From Spinacia oleracea (lineage: Eukaryota; Streptophyta; Magnoliopsida; Caryophyllales; Amaranthaceae), in NCBI RefSeq assembly GCF_020520425.1, contig NC_079488.1, positions 22,012,247 to 22,076,246 of the forward strand: 64,000 nucleotides of DNA. Reading direction: 5' to 3'. The notes below the pieces were generated by a model that did no database searches, was not told where the DNA came from, and worked only from the letters and a program-made list of their open reading frames with translations. Shown here one piece after another: positions 34,226 through 46,479 of this stretch; within the stretch, counting starts at the first letter, position 1; the number at the start of each line of letters is the position of its first letter. The position numbers and the translations under genes are program-made.

Positions 34226-37011
34226 CTCTTATTATTTTCATAATCTAAATTGCATGAACATGGTTAAATATTACAAATTTGCAAGAATTAAAAGGGGTGA
34301 TTAATTTTCGTAATTGTTAATTAATTGCAAATTGTGTTTATTTAATTATACGTACGCAGTTTTTCGGCAGTTTCTTCGTTACTCATCCAAATCGAGTGAT
34401 TTTTGAGTCAATTTCGCATGTAAAAGGCATTCTAAAATTTTTACAAAAATAGTGTTTTTCGGCCGAACCCAGAATTCTCAAATTCGAAGCCTAACTATGA
34501 CTTTTCGGAGGTTTTAGTTTTTCGAATGCAAAATTTCGTAAATTTAAGATGTTAAATTAAATATTTGCGATTCTTGTTGATAAATCTTGGATTTTTGATT
34601 GACCTACTGTATATGTTTAACAAGTTTGAATGCCTAGCCTTGTTAATTATGCAATCTAATTTGTAATTATGATTAATTTGTTGAAAATTAGAATAATTTA
34701 GAATTAATTTGATTTTCATAATTAATTATAATTTAATTAGATACCTATGATTAAAAACCACCATAAAAAATTGTAAATTTATGATAAATTTTAAATTTTT
34801 ATGACCTAGACTTGAATCCATGTTAATCGGAAATCAATTGAATAATAAATTTTCGATTTTTCTCCCTAAAATTATCAAATTAATATTATTTATTAATTTG
34901 TCATTAATTTTAAATATAAATTTTTTTAATTTTATGCGATCCGTTCATATAACTTGCGCGCACAAAGCAATGGACGCTACGTGTTACCCTTAAGGGGTGT
35001 TGTATAGTGCGGGCATGTGACGACGAGCAAGGGAGCTCGTCGCCCATGCGGCACGAATGCAATGAGCAAGGCCATGGTGCACGAGCACAAGGCAGCAGCC
35101 TTGCCTTGTGTCGTGGGCTGTGAGCAATGGACGAATGGGCGAGGGCGAGAGCAAGGCACAGCAGTCGCATGTGGGCAGCAAGCGAGCTGCGCCACAACGC
35201 GCACTGCCTCCCGCAAGCGTGCGGAGCCTCGCGCGCAGCGAGCGCAAGCTCGCGTGCCACGAGCGCTACGCCCAGCGTCGATGCCTCGCGCAGCGAGCGA
35301 TGGCTCGCAGGATCGAGCGCTGGCAAGCGAGCGCTGGCTCGCATAAAGCGAGCGCTGGCGAGCGCGCGCTGGCGAGCGAACGCAGCGAGCGATGGCCCGC
35401 GTGCATCGAGCGCTGGCGCGCGCGCAGCGAGCACCAGCTCGCGTGATGGCTTGCGAAGGAAAGCAGCAACAGCGATGCGATGCAGCGCATGGGCTGCGCG
35501 CACATGGCCAGCGATGGCTGTGTGCGTGTGGCCCATGGGCGTACGTTGCGTAGGGTTGTTGCGTTGCGATTAGATCGTTTTGAAATTTTAATTTGAAATT
35601 TTCAGTTTACGTAATTTTAATTAATTTTAAAATTAATAATTTAAATTATTTTCTTGGATTTTAATTTTGAATATTGTAATTATAATAAATTTTATTTATT
35701 CTAATTATTTTACTAAAATTAAAATCATGAATTAATTTAAATACGACTGAAATTAAATTAAACTTTTGGATTCAATTATAAATTTATATGAGCTTTAAAT
35801 TTTAATTAAATTTGTATGTTTTCGGTTAGACTAGAAATACATTTTTATGTTTAAAATTAGTAAAGCATATGAATTTATTGGTTTAAGTGGGAGCCCTTTT
35901 TAGTCATAAACTCTTGATTAGGTCTACAAATCCTTAAGGTTAAAACAACTTGATTAGAATTAATAAGGACTGAATAATTGATAGATTATTGGTGCCCTTG
36001 ATTAATTGCTGCAAATGTTTACGTGATGCATAATGTGTTTTACTAACCAGCTATGTGGGCCATTCATGATAATGAATGGGTGAATGGTATATATTGTATA
36101 TGTACTGTTTTGCAGGTTATGAAGTGACTAGTATGGCCCAAATAGGATAGAAAATATGGTCTGCGTACCATTAATTTGAATGTAATTGGTCTAAAGTACC
36201 AAAGTTGTTTTTCAATTCAAATATGGTCTGCGTACCATCAAATAGTTGTAATTAGTTTTAAAATTATAGCTTATCCTATTTGAAGAAAATGGTGCCTCCC
36301 ACGGAGATTTTCAAGACGGACTTTGAAGTTAAAGCTTCAAGATGAAGTCGGGCCATACTAGATCACATTTATCTTATGCATGTTTTAAGTTATTTATTGC
36401 TTTTAAATATGTCTTAAAATGCATGAGATCAAAAGCTTGATTATGTTGCATGATTAAGGATTTTAGTTCACTTAAAATCTAACCAACATAGTAAGAGCCT
36501 TAAGTTCCAAACTTAAAAATTGAGTTAAAAGGTGCCATGCCAAAATATACACTTGCTTGGATATCCTTTACATCAATCTAGTAATAGTTTTCGCTCAGCG
36601 AGGTGTTACTTATTGGTCCTAAAGGGGCAAGGTACACAAATAATTGTGAGTACATGTTAGTTTTGGTGAAACTCAACGATATAAGTAAGGAGTCCTTTTA
36701 TGTCGTGGCAAAATCGATAGGTTTACCTAATAAGTTCTTAGACGTACCTATCAACCAAGAGTAGTTTCTAGACTATTAGCAAAAGGCTTTTGCTTACCTA
36801 AGATGTTTTAGGATTAAGTCGACAAACTGTGCTTAGTTCTTCAATGATTTTAGGATATTGGAATCATTTTATTCACACCTGCCGGAACACATAACTTGAA
36901 TAAAATGCTTAATAAACATTGAATTATGCATGTATGCTAGAATTTAAGTTTATTAAGAGAAACTGTGAATGGTTATTTATTTGTTTATTCTTTTCAATTG
37001 TAGTTTTTAAT
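34226..37011 (+). other. Long untranslated leader of copia element B
   Basis: Homologous to leader A. It contains a GC-rich low-complexity block (34950-35570), three stem-loops at 36156-36171, 36186-36202 and 36223-36238, and a TTTTCAATTGTAG tract eight bases before the gag ATG, which looks like a splice acceptor. No gene is supported here. Confidence 0.75.
34950..35570 (+). repeat. GC-rich repetitive block in copia leader B
   Basis: Degenerate repeats of GCGAGCGCTGGC and AGCGAGCGATGGC dominate 35220-35460. The block is strongly GC-rich between very AT-rich flanks. Open frames up to 208 aa exist on the minus strand but are compositional. Confidence 0.75.
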
Positions 37012-40000
37012 ATGGAAAACAACAATTCATTCAACATTCGATCAATTCTCGAAAAGGAGAAATTGAACGGGAAGAACTTCCTTGACTGGCAAAGGAACTT
37101 GCAAATAGTTCTTATGCAGGAAGAAAAGGAGTATGTCCTAGAAGAGGCGATGCCCGAAGTCGCAGGCGACGGGGTCACTCAGGCAGCCCTCAATCGTTGG
37201 ATTGATGCCAACAAGGATGTGAAATGTCTAATGCTCGCCACCATGAGTGCGGATCTGCAGAAAACGTTCATCAACTCAGATGCTTTCACAATCATCAGTG
37301 AGTTGAAGAACATGTTCCAAGATCTGGCTCGAGTCGAAAGATTCGAGACTCATAGGCAAATTCTTGAGACCAAGCTTAAGAAGGGCGAGCCCGTAAGTCC
37401 ACATGTTCTCAAAATGATTGGACTCATTGAGAATATGAGTCGGCTGGATCAGCAATTTTCTCAGGAAATGGCTATAGACACCATCCTCCATTCTCTTCAT
37501 AGCGGGTATGATCAGTTCAAACTGAACTACAGTATGAATAGTCTGGACAAAACGCTCACTGAGCTTCACGGTATGCTGAAGACCGCTGAAAAGACGCTCA
37601 AAAGTGATAAGCAGGATGTGCTTATGGGGCGTGGGGGCAAGTTCAAGAAATCTGGAAAGAAGAGGAATGCTAAGAAAGGTGGCAACAAGGCCAGCCCAAC
37701 TAAGCAAACTGGCGCCAAATCTGTAAAGAGGAAGGTCAGTCAACCCACTTCTGAATCCGAATGCTTCTACTGCAAGAAGAAGGGGCATTGGAAGAGAGAT
37801 TGCTTGAAGCTAAAGGAAGATCAGAAGAACGAAACAGTCGTTCCATCTTCAGGTATTTTCGTTATAGACTGTATACTTGCTAATTCAACTTCTTGGGTAT
37901 TAGATACAGGTTGTGGCTCACACTTATGTTCCAATCCACAGGGACTAAGAAGAAGTAGAAAGTTAAGCAAGGGTGAAGTCGACCTACGAGTGGGAAATGG
38001 AGCACGGATTGCTGCATTAGCTGTAGGAACTTACTATTTGTCGTTACCCTCCGGGATAGTTTTGGAACTAGAAGAATGTTTCCATGTTCCAAGTCTTACT
38101 AAAAACATCATTTCAGTTTCTTGCTTAGATGCTAAGAGACTTTCCTTTTTAATAAAAGACAATAGTTGTTCGTTTTATTTTAAAGAGATGTTTTATGGAT
38201 TTGCTAGATTAGTCAATGGACTTTATTTATTAGATCACGACAAACAAGTATATAACATAAATACCAAAAAGGCCAAAAGGATGATTCAGATCTCACCTAT
38301 CTGTGGCATTGTCGATTAGGCCATATAAACTTGAAACGCTTAGAAAGACTTCAAAAGGAAGGAATTCTAGAACCATTTGACTTAGAGGATTATGGTGAAT
38401 GCGAATCATGTTTACTTGGCAAAATGACAAAGCAACCTTTCTCTAAAGTTGGAGAAAGAGCAAATGAACTATTGGGTTTAATCCATACAGATGTATGTGG
38501 ACCAATGAGTACGAATGCTAGAGGTGGTTTCAGCTACTTTATCACTTTCACTGATGACTTCAGTAGATATGGTTATGTCTACCTAATGAAGCATAAGTCT
38601 GAATCCTTTGACAAATTCAAGGAATTTCAGAGTGAAGTAGAGAATCAATTAGGCAAGAAGATTAAGGCACTGCGGTCTGATAGAGGCGGTGAATATCTGA
38701 GCTATGAATTTGATGACCATCTGAAAGAATGTGGAATTCTATCAGAATTGACTCCTCCAGGAACACCTCAATGGAACGGTGTGTCGGAACGGAGGAATAG
38801 AACCTTGCTAGACATGGTTAGATCAATGATGGGTCAGGCTGAACTTCCAATAGAATTTTGGGGACATGCACTAAATACAGCTGCACTCACTATAAATAGA
38901 GCTCCGTCTAAAGCTGTTGAAAAGACTCCATATGAGTTATGGTTTAGAAAGCCTCCAAAAGTGTCTTTTCTTAAGATTTGGGGATGTGAAGTATACGTCA
39001 AACGATTAATTTCAGACAAACTTCATCCGAAATCTGACAAATGTATCCTTGTGGGCTATCCAAAGGAAACAAAGGGGGTATTACTTCTACAATACATCTG
39101 AGAACAAGGTGTTTGTTGCTCGAGATGGTATCTTTTTGGAAAGAGATCACATTTCCAAAATGACAAGTGGGAGAAAAGTAGACCTCGAAGAAATTCGAGT
39201 CGAACAACAAACTCTAGAGAATGCTCAAGATGACATTCAGGATGAAACTCAGAGATCTTTAGAAGTATCTGGTGAGAATCAAGGACCATCTAGAAATGTA
39301 ACCCCGCGTAGATCGCAGAGATATAGATCTCAACCGGAGAGGTACTTAGGTATTTTGACGAACGAGAGCTATGAAGTTCTATTACTTGAAAGTGATGAAC
39401 CTGCGACTTACAAATAAGCTATGACGAGCCCAAGCTCCAAGCAATGGCAAGAAGCCATGCAATCTGAATTAGACTCCATATCTGAAAACCAAGTTTGGGA
39501 TTTGGTCGATTTGCCAGATGGCTACCAAGCCATAGGTAGCAAATGGGTTTTCAAACTGAAAAAGGACAAGGATGGGAAACTTGAAGTTTTCAAAGCTAGA
39601 TTGGTTGCAAAAGGTTACAGGCAAGTCCACGGTGTGGATTACGATGAAACCTTTTCACCAGTTGCAATGCTAAAGTCTATTCGGATAATGTTAGCAATCG
39701 CTGCATATTACGAGTACGAAATATGGAAGATGGATGTCAAAACCGCTTTCTTAAACGGCGTTTTAACAGAAACTGTGTTTATGACAAAGCCTGAGGGTTT
39801 TGAGGATCCAAAGAATGCTAAAAAGGTATGCAAGCTTAAGAAATCAATCTACGGATTGAAGCACGCATCAAGGAGCTGGAATATACGTTTTGATGAAGCA
39901 GTCAGTGACTTTGGTTTCATCAAGAACGCAGACGAATCTTGTGTATACAAGAAGGTCAGTGGGAGCAAAATTTCTTTTCTAGTATTATATGTCGACGACA

Positions 40001-40976
40001 TATTACTTATCGGAAGTGATATTCCTATGTTGAACTCTTTTAATATTTGGCTTGGGAAATGTTTTTCAATGAAGGATCTAGGAGAAGCACAGTACATACT
40101 GGGCATCAAGATTTACAGAGATTGATCTAAAAGGATGATTGGACTCAGTCAGAGCACATATATCAATAAGGTGCTTGAAAGGTTCAATATGGCAGACTCC
40201 AAGCAAGGCTACCTACCCATGTCTCATGGAATGACTCAAGCAAGACTCAGTGCCCAAAAACACTAGATGAGCGTAGACGAATGAATGGAATTCCATATGT
40301 ATCATTGATTGGTTCAATAATGTATGCTATGATATGTACATGCCCGGATGTTGCGTATGCACTCAGTGCTATGAGAAGATACCAGTCAGACCTAGGAGAG
40401 GCACATTGGACTGCTACCAAGAATATTCTGAAGTACCTGAAAAGGCACAAAGATGATTTCCTGGTCTATGGTGGAGATGATGAATTAATTGTTAAAGGCT
40501 ATACGGACGCAAGTTTTCAAACCGACAAAGATGATTTCAAATCACAGTCTGGGTTTGTCTTCTGCCTCAACGCAGGTGTAGTAAGCTGGAAAAGTGCTAA
40601 GCAAAGCACCATTGCGGATTCTACCACTGAAGCGGAGTACATTGCTGCACATGAAGCAGCAAAGGAAGCTATATGGATAAGAAAGTTCATAGGAGAACTT
40701 GGTGTAGTCCCCTCCATTAAAGGACCAATAGCTATGTATTGTGATAATAATGGAGCTATTGCACAGGCAAAGGAGCCTAGACACCACCAAAGAGTCAAGC
40801 ATGTACTTCGTAGATTTCACCTTCTACGAGAGTTCGTTGAAAGAAAAGAAGTCGAGATAAGCAAGATTGGAACTGATGACAACATCTCAGATCCATTAAC
40901 TAAACCTCTGCCGCAGGCGAAGCACAACTCGAACACTGCAGCTATGGGAATCAAGCATATTGGAGAATGGCTTTGA
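37012..40976 (+). pseudogene. Copia gag-pol of element B, broken but domain-complete
   Basis: The gag starts MENNNSFNIRSILEKEKLNG and has an intact knuckle CFYCKKKGHWKRDC. Protease LDTGCGSHLC follows near 37902. There is a 1-bp frameshift near 38280, then the integrase HHCC and D-D-E motifs (HTDVCGP, RSDRGGEY, GVSERRNRT). Another frameshift lies near 39075, with stops TAA at 39415 and TGA at 40123. The latter looks like CGA to TGA, a typical cytosine-deamination change. RT carries YVDD at 39988-39999. A further frameshift lies near 40235, then RNase H (KGYTDASFQTD, TTEAEYIAA), ending at TGA after GEWL. All domains are present, but at least five lesions prevent autonomous activity. Confidence 0.92.
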
Positions 40977-41837
40977 TGTCCTTTATTTAATGTTTTAAAT
41001 TCTTAGAGTTTAATACTTTGTAAAACATTATTGGTTAACCATTCACATAAATGAATAGAATTCATTTTTCCATTTAATTTGTGGTTTATAAAATGATGAG
41101 TCCCTTCAATTTGACGATATATTCAAGATAGACTGTCAGGACCAGTCCTGTGACTAAGAAATGTCTATCAAGTGAACTTGAATGTCAAAAGTTGAAAATG
41201 GTCCCTGGTCAGAGTTTTCTATAAAGATGGACGCATAGAAAATGTTAGACGACTAGAATGCAAGATGACTAGTAGTTCTGTTTCTTGAACTATGTGGACA
41301 TGGCAATGTCGCAATCATTTTTATAGATACTTACTTTGGGAAGACTAGTATCGGACAGACATATGAAACTTTACTGTAAGAGATGAAAATCTGTCATAAA
41401 TAAATTTCATTAAAATTATTAGACACTAATCCTCAATACATGAGTAATTTGAGATTACTTGTTTGAGAACTGCTTACTTTGACGTTGTCAACCGTCGCAC
41501 CGTAAAAGGAGGCTATAAAGGCAACGCTCGGGTAATCACCTATCAAACGAAGTCTAATCTCAAGATCGCAAGATTGGGATTGTCCTCCCATAAATCGGGA
41601 TGAGATGCTGAAAGTTGTACAAGGCCACTCGGAGAGCTAGAAACTGTAAAATGCGTGGCCGTGCTCAGATGAATCATAGGCTATGATTATCTGTTTATTT
41701 GATCAGTTGAACTCTTAAACCGAGAAACACCTCTGGACATAGTAAGGATGACAACTCTTACCTTATGTTCAAGAGCAAGCATCGAGTGACAAAGGAATTA
41801 GGAAATGCACACTTGTCCCTAAGGACAAGTGGGAGAC
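40977..41837 (+). other. 3' untranslated region and polypurine tract of the copia element
   Basis: AT-rich sequence of about 860 bp, closely matching the reverse complement of 1177-1970 and 63435-64000. It ends in the polypurine tract AAGTGGGAGAC at 41827-41837, directly before the 3' LTR. Confidence 0.8.
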
Positions 41838-43208
41838 TGAGGTAAATAATTCCCTTGGTCCAAGTATGCATTTAATGATAAGTCTAATAAATGCGGTTTA
41901 GTATTAATTATACAAGTTAATAATTCAGTGAGATCAAGTGAGCTGTATGCCTAGATAGAGGCCGCTTCAGTTCAAGTGGATTAATGATATTAATCCACAG
42001 CTTACTCTTGACTGAACCCGTAGGGTCACACAAATAGTACGTAAACGGATCAAGTATTTAATGGCATTAAATACTCCATCTATGGATGTTCGGAATCGAC
42101 GGATCTTGGTTTCAGTGGGAGCTGAGATCGTCAAAGGCAAATAAATGAATACTCTGGAAACGATGATATTGCCGGAAACAGAAATATGGATCGTATCGGA
42201 AATATAAATATTATCCAAGTCGTAGATGTTGCCGGAAACGGAAACATGGTACGTATCGGAAATTATTATCGGAAATGGAAATATTGCGGGAATCTGAAAT
42301 ATTGTCGGAAACGGAAATATTGTCGGAATCGGAAATATTATCAGAATCGGAAAATAATTCCGGAAACGGAAATATTTAATATTCGTTCGAAACGGAAATT
42401 AATTCCGGAATCGGAAATGTTAAATATTGTTCGTATCGGAAATGAATTCCGGAATCGGGAAATTAATCGGAAGCGCGTCGTACGAATTAGCATCGGACGA
42501 GCTTGCTAGACGAAGGCCCAGCGCGAAGCCAGGCCCACGTCCAGCAAGCCTTGCGCGCCTCACAAACAGTACAAGGCCACGCCAGGCCCAGCGCGCGCTT
42601 AGGCTGCGGGCACCAAGCAGCACGCGTGGGTTTCATAGCTTCGTGGGCTATGCGCGGGCATGGCCTGCGCGCATGCGGGTCATGCTCGTGTGTGTGTTTG
42701 TGCTTGCGTACGAAACCTAAATCGTGTAGGATTCGTTTAAGATTAAATTCCTATTTCTACTAGATAAATTAATTAATAGAGTTTTAATTAAATTCAAATT
42801 AATTAATTCGTTTCCTAGTAGGATTCCAATACCTTTTCCATACCCCTGTATATAGGTGATCAATGCTCACAATTTATAACAAGTTTTCTAAGTATTCATA
42901 AGAGTTTTAGGCATCAAATTCAGTCATCTATTTGCCTCATAATTGCCGAAAAACATAGTACCTTTGGGGTGATTCTAGTTAGTCAAACCTAAGGCGGATC
43001 CAGACGTGCTGTGGACTTTTTACGGAGGGACGACACTTGGAGTCCTAAAGACTTGTTCTTGTTCGGGTTCGGGCGCAGCTAGGGAGGGCGCTACAAAGAG
43101 TATGCATCCTAAATTATGCTAATTGTTATGTGGCAATTAATTTGAGTTCCTGGCTTTAATGGTTTTTCTGCATGATTTATATTCAGTTATATGTATCATA
43201 ACCTAACA
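41838..43208 (+). repeat. 3' LTR of element A
   Basis: A 1371-bp LTR starting TGAGGTAAATAATTCCC and ending CATAACCTAACA, followed by the TSD CCAAG. It shares the TTCCCTTGGTCC start and ATTTATATTCAG end variants with the 5' LTR at 25909/28396, and differs from the element B LTR at 32863. Confidence 0.88.
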
Positions 43209-43213
43209 CCAAG

Positions 43214-44690
43214 GTTCAGAGGTGCTTTGTATGGCTATGTCAGTGGTTGATTCTAACTTAGCTACCTTAATCATTGCTAGTTATCAGTTTGATGCTGCAT
43301 TGAAGGCTATTGTGGAGTCCTTGGAACAACAACAGTTGGTAACTGGTTATCAGTTACAACATGGTATTCTTAGGAAGAAGAATAGAATGATGGTGGGACC
43401 AGATCAGGAGCTCAGAAACAAAATCATTTCTTGGCAACATGCTTCACCAGAAGGGGGTCATAGTGGTAGAGAACTGACCTTAAGGAGAATTAAAGATTTG
43501 TTTATATTGAAAGGGTTGTCTAAGGATGTTTGAACCTTTGTGCGAAACTGTGTTACATGCCAAGATTCTAAACATGATACCTCAGCTTATCCTGGTCTGC
43601 TGCAACCTCTTCCAATTCCAGAAGAAGGTTGGGTAGATGTTTCTATGGACTTCATCTCTGGTTTACCTAAATCAAGAGGCAAGGATGTTATATTTGTAGT
43701 GGTTGACATGTTGAGTAAATATTCTCACTTCATGGCTCTCTCTCACCCTTATACTGCTATTCAGGTGGCTCAATGCTACTTAGACAATGTGTTCAAACAC
43801 CATGGTTGGCCTAGATCTATTGTGAGTGATAGAGATTCAGTGTTCCTTAGCAATTTCTGGCAAGGATTGTTCTCTTTACAGGGTACTGACTTCTTGCTAT
43901 CATCAGCCTATCATCCTCAAACAGATGGGCAAACAGAGGTGGTTAATAGATGCTTGGAAGCTTATCTGAGGTGCATGACTGGTGAACACCCTAGCAGTTG
44001 GCATATGTGGCTACCTCTAGCTGAATGGTGGTACAACACACAATTTCACACAGCCATCCAGCTTACTCCTTATGAAGTAGTGTAGGCCAGCCACCCCCAG
44101 TCCACCTTCCTTATCTACCTAATGAGTCCACCAATGCAGAAGTTGACAGAAGTTTGCTAAGAAGGGAATCAATGATTCAAACTTTGAAGTATCATCTGTC
44201 CAAGGCATAGGAGAGAATGAAAGTGCAAGCTGATAAGCACAGGTCTGAAAGGGAGTTTACAGTTGGTGAGTGGGTCTGGTTAAAATTACAGGCCTATAGG
44301 CAACAATCATTACAGAAAAGGTCCAACCAGAAGTTAGCTCTTCAGTTTTATGGTCCTTTTCAGGTAATGGCTAAGGTTGGGCCGGTTGCTTATAAGCTCA
44401 AGCTTCCCAGTGATGCAAAAATACATGATACCTTTCATGTCTCTCAATTGAAGTCTTTTCATGGCACTTTGCCAATTGCTGCTCATATTCCTCCATGGTT
44501 TCAAGGTTCTGCACCTGAAACTAGCTCAGTTCAGCCAGCTGCCATACTCCAGAAAAGGGTGGTTAAGTTTCAGAATGCCCTTCAAGTTCAGTACTTAGTC
44601 AGTTGGTTGGGGTTTGAAGACCATGAAGCTACATGGGAAGTGGCTGTTGACTTTGAAGCACGTTTTCCTAACTTTGTTGTGCAGACTTGA
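43214..44690 (+). pseudogene. Gypsy integrase and chromodomain, continuing the pol cut at 25908
   Basis: Resumes the pol frame after the copia insertion. It includes the integrase zinc-binding HHCC region (WQHASPEGGHSG ... RNCVTCQ) with a TGA stop at about 43531. The catalytic core follows with Asp in MDFISGLP, Asp in VSDRDSVF and Glu in GQTEVVNR. A TAG lies near 44084 and a further break near 44200. The C-terminus carries a chromodomain (VQYLVSWLGFEDHEATWE), which in chromoviruses is thought to guide integration to marked chromatin. Confidence 0.9.
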
Positions 44691-44702
44691 GGACAAGTCT
44701 CT

Positions 44703-44719
44703 TTTTTGGGGGGAAGTTA
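44703..44719 (+). other. Polypurine tract region of the gypsy element
   Basis: TTTTTGGGGGGAAGTTA lies immediately before the 3' LTR start at 44720. Confidence 0.7.
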
Positions 44720-46479
44720 TGATATGGGCTGTTATATGGATATGGGCTGTTGCATATGGACTTACCATGTGGAAGCCATTTTAAGTATTTTTGTCTTAAG
44801 TATTTTTGCATTACGTTTTGCTGGAAAATTTGTTAGAACAACTCGCTTGTTTTTAGGAGATTCAGTTGTAAGTTTGTTGTTATCCACACTAATGAGACAG
44901 CTATTTAAACAAACTATTACATTGTATTTGGAAAATTAATCAAATACAGAAATATCCTTCTCTCTCTAATTGAAGGAAATAATGCCCTTGGTCCAAGTAT
45001 CCATTCAATGTTAAGTCTAATAAATGCGGTTCAGTATTAATTAACAAGTTAATAATTCAGTGAGATCAAGTGAGCTGAATGCCTAGCTAGAGGCCGCTTC
45101 AGTTCAAGTGGAATTAATAACATTAATCCACAGCTTACTCTTGACTGAACCCGTAGGGTCACACAAATAGTACGTAAACGGATCAAGTATTTAATGGCTT
45201 AAATGCTCTATCTATGGATATTCGGAATCGACGGATCTTGGTTTCAGTGGGAGCTGAGATCGTCACAAGCAAGAAATGAATACTCCGGAAACGATGATAT
45301 TGCCGGAAACGGAAATATGGATCGTATCGGAAATATAAATATTATCCAAGTCGTAGATGTTGCCGGAAACGGAAACATGGTACGTATCGGAAAATATTAT
45401 CGGAAATGGAAATATTGCCGGAATCGGAAATATTGCCGGAAACGGAAATATTGTCAGAATCGGAAATACTATCGGAACCGGAAAATAATTTCGGAAACGG
45501 AAATATTAAATATTTGTTCGAAACGGAAATTAATTCCGGAATCGGAAATATTAAACATTGTTCGTATCGGAAATGAATTCCGAAACCGAGAATTTTTATC
45601 GGAAGTGTATCGTACGAATAAGCATCGGACGAGGCCTGCCGGACGAAGGCCCAGCACGAAGCCAGGCCATCGCCCAGCAAGCAATGGCGCGCCACAACAC
45701 AGCCCAAGGCTGCGGCAGGCCTACCGCAAGGCAGGCCCAGCGCGCAGCTAAGGCCATGGCAGCCTCGTGGGCTGCGGTAGCTCGCATGGGCTTCGTGGGC
45801 GTGTGGGCTGTGCGAGGGCATGGCCTGCATGCTTGCGGGTCATGCTCGTGTGTGTGTTTGTGTCCATGCATAATTCCTAAAACTATTAGGATTTGATGTA
45901 TGATTAAATTCCTATTCCTATTAGGATTATTTAATTAATTAGAGTCCTTGTAGGATTCTAAGTTTAATTAAATCGTATCCTACTAGGATTCCAATTCCCT
46001 TTCCAAACCTCTATAAATAAGGGCATAGGGACATAATTTATGTGAACGATTGAAATATTCAAAGGGTAAGTTTTTGAAAGAAAATTCAGCCACACTCTTG
46101 CACTAATAGCCGAAAATTCCTAAGCACCTTAAGGGCGATTCTAGTTGGTCAATCTTGAGGCGGATCCGGACGTACTGTGGACTATCTACGGAGGGACGAC
46201 ACTTGGAGTCCTAAAGACTTGTTCTTGTTCGGTTCGGGCGCAGCTAGGGAAGGGCACGCTACAAAGTGTATGCATCTATACTATGCTAAATGATTATGTG
46301 TAAATAATATGCTTTCCTGGTTTATGGTTTTTCCGCATGATTTATGTATTGTCATATATATCATAACCTAACACTAATTCTCTCCTTCTTTCTTTCTACG
46401 CAAGTCTCTTTCTCCTTTTTCTCTCATCTATTTCTAAAACTGACAGCTATTGTTGGAGAGCTTGAGAGCTCCCATATCA
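44720..46479 (+). repeat. 3' LTR of the gypsy element, split by a solo copia LTR
   Basis: LTR sequence runs 44720-44970 and resumes at 46379-46479, interrupted by a copia LTR and its TSD copy CTAAT. The resumed part matches 22764-22864 of the 5' LTR. Confidence 0.9.
44971..46373 (+). mobile_element. Solo Ty1/copia LTR
   Basis: A complete 1403-bp LTR (TGAAGGAAATAATGCCC ... CATAACCTAACA) flanked by TSD CTAAT at 44966-44970 and 46374-46378. No internal region is present. Confidence 0.93.

Larger units (their letters stand above)
25909..43208 (+). mobile_element. Ty1/copia element A with element B and solo LTR nested inside
   Basis: Flanked by TSDs CCAAG (25904-25908 and 43209-43213). The outer LTRs start TGA(A/G)G(G/T)AAATAATTCCC and end ATAACCTAACA. 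Both share features such as CATGATTTATATTCAG near their 3' ends that the inner LTR (32863) lacks, pairing them as 5' and 3' LTR of one insertion. Inside lie leader A, gag A and partial pol A (to 32862), then the 5' LTR, leader and gag-pol of element B, ending at the outer 3' LTR. A simple single element would have only two LTRs. Confidence 0.88.
22512..46479 (+). mobile_element. Ty3/gypsy chromovirus, Reina-like, disrupted by nested insertions
   Basis: LTRs of about 353 bp start TGATATGGGCTG and end CTCCCATATCA. The whole is flanked by perfect TSDs AAATT (22507-22511 and 46480-46484). Removing the copia stack (25909-43208 plus TSD) and the solo LTR (44971-46373 plus TSD) leaves about 5.25 kb. 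The domain order is gag, protease, RT, RNase H, integrase, chromodomain. Short LTRs, compact size and a C-terminal chromodomain fit the Reina clade, though the clade call is inferred. It is inactive, with several frameshifts and stops. Confidence 0.9.

Noticed and set aside
34910..35536. 208-aa minus-strand frame and overlapping frames on both strands
   Set aside because: GC-rich low-complexity leader DNA lacks stops by composition. Frames overlap on all strands and are not conserved with leader A.
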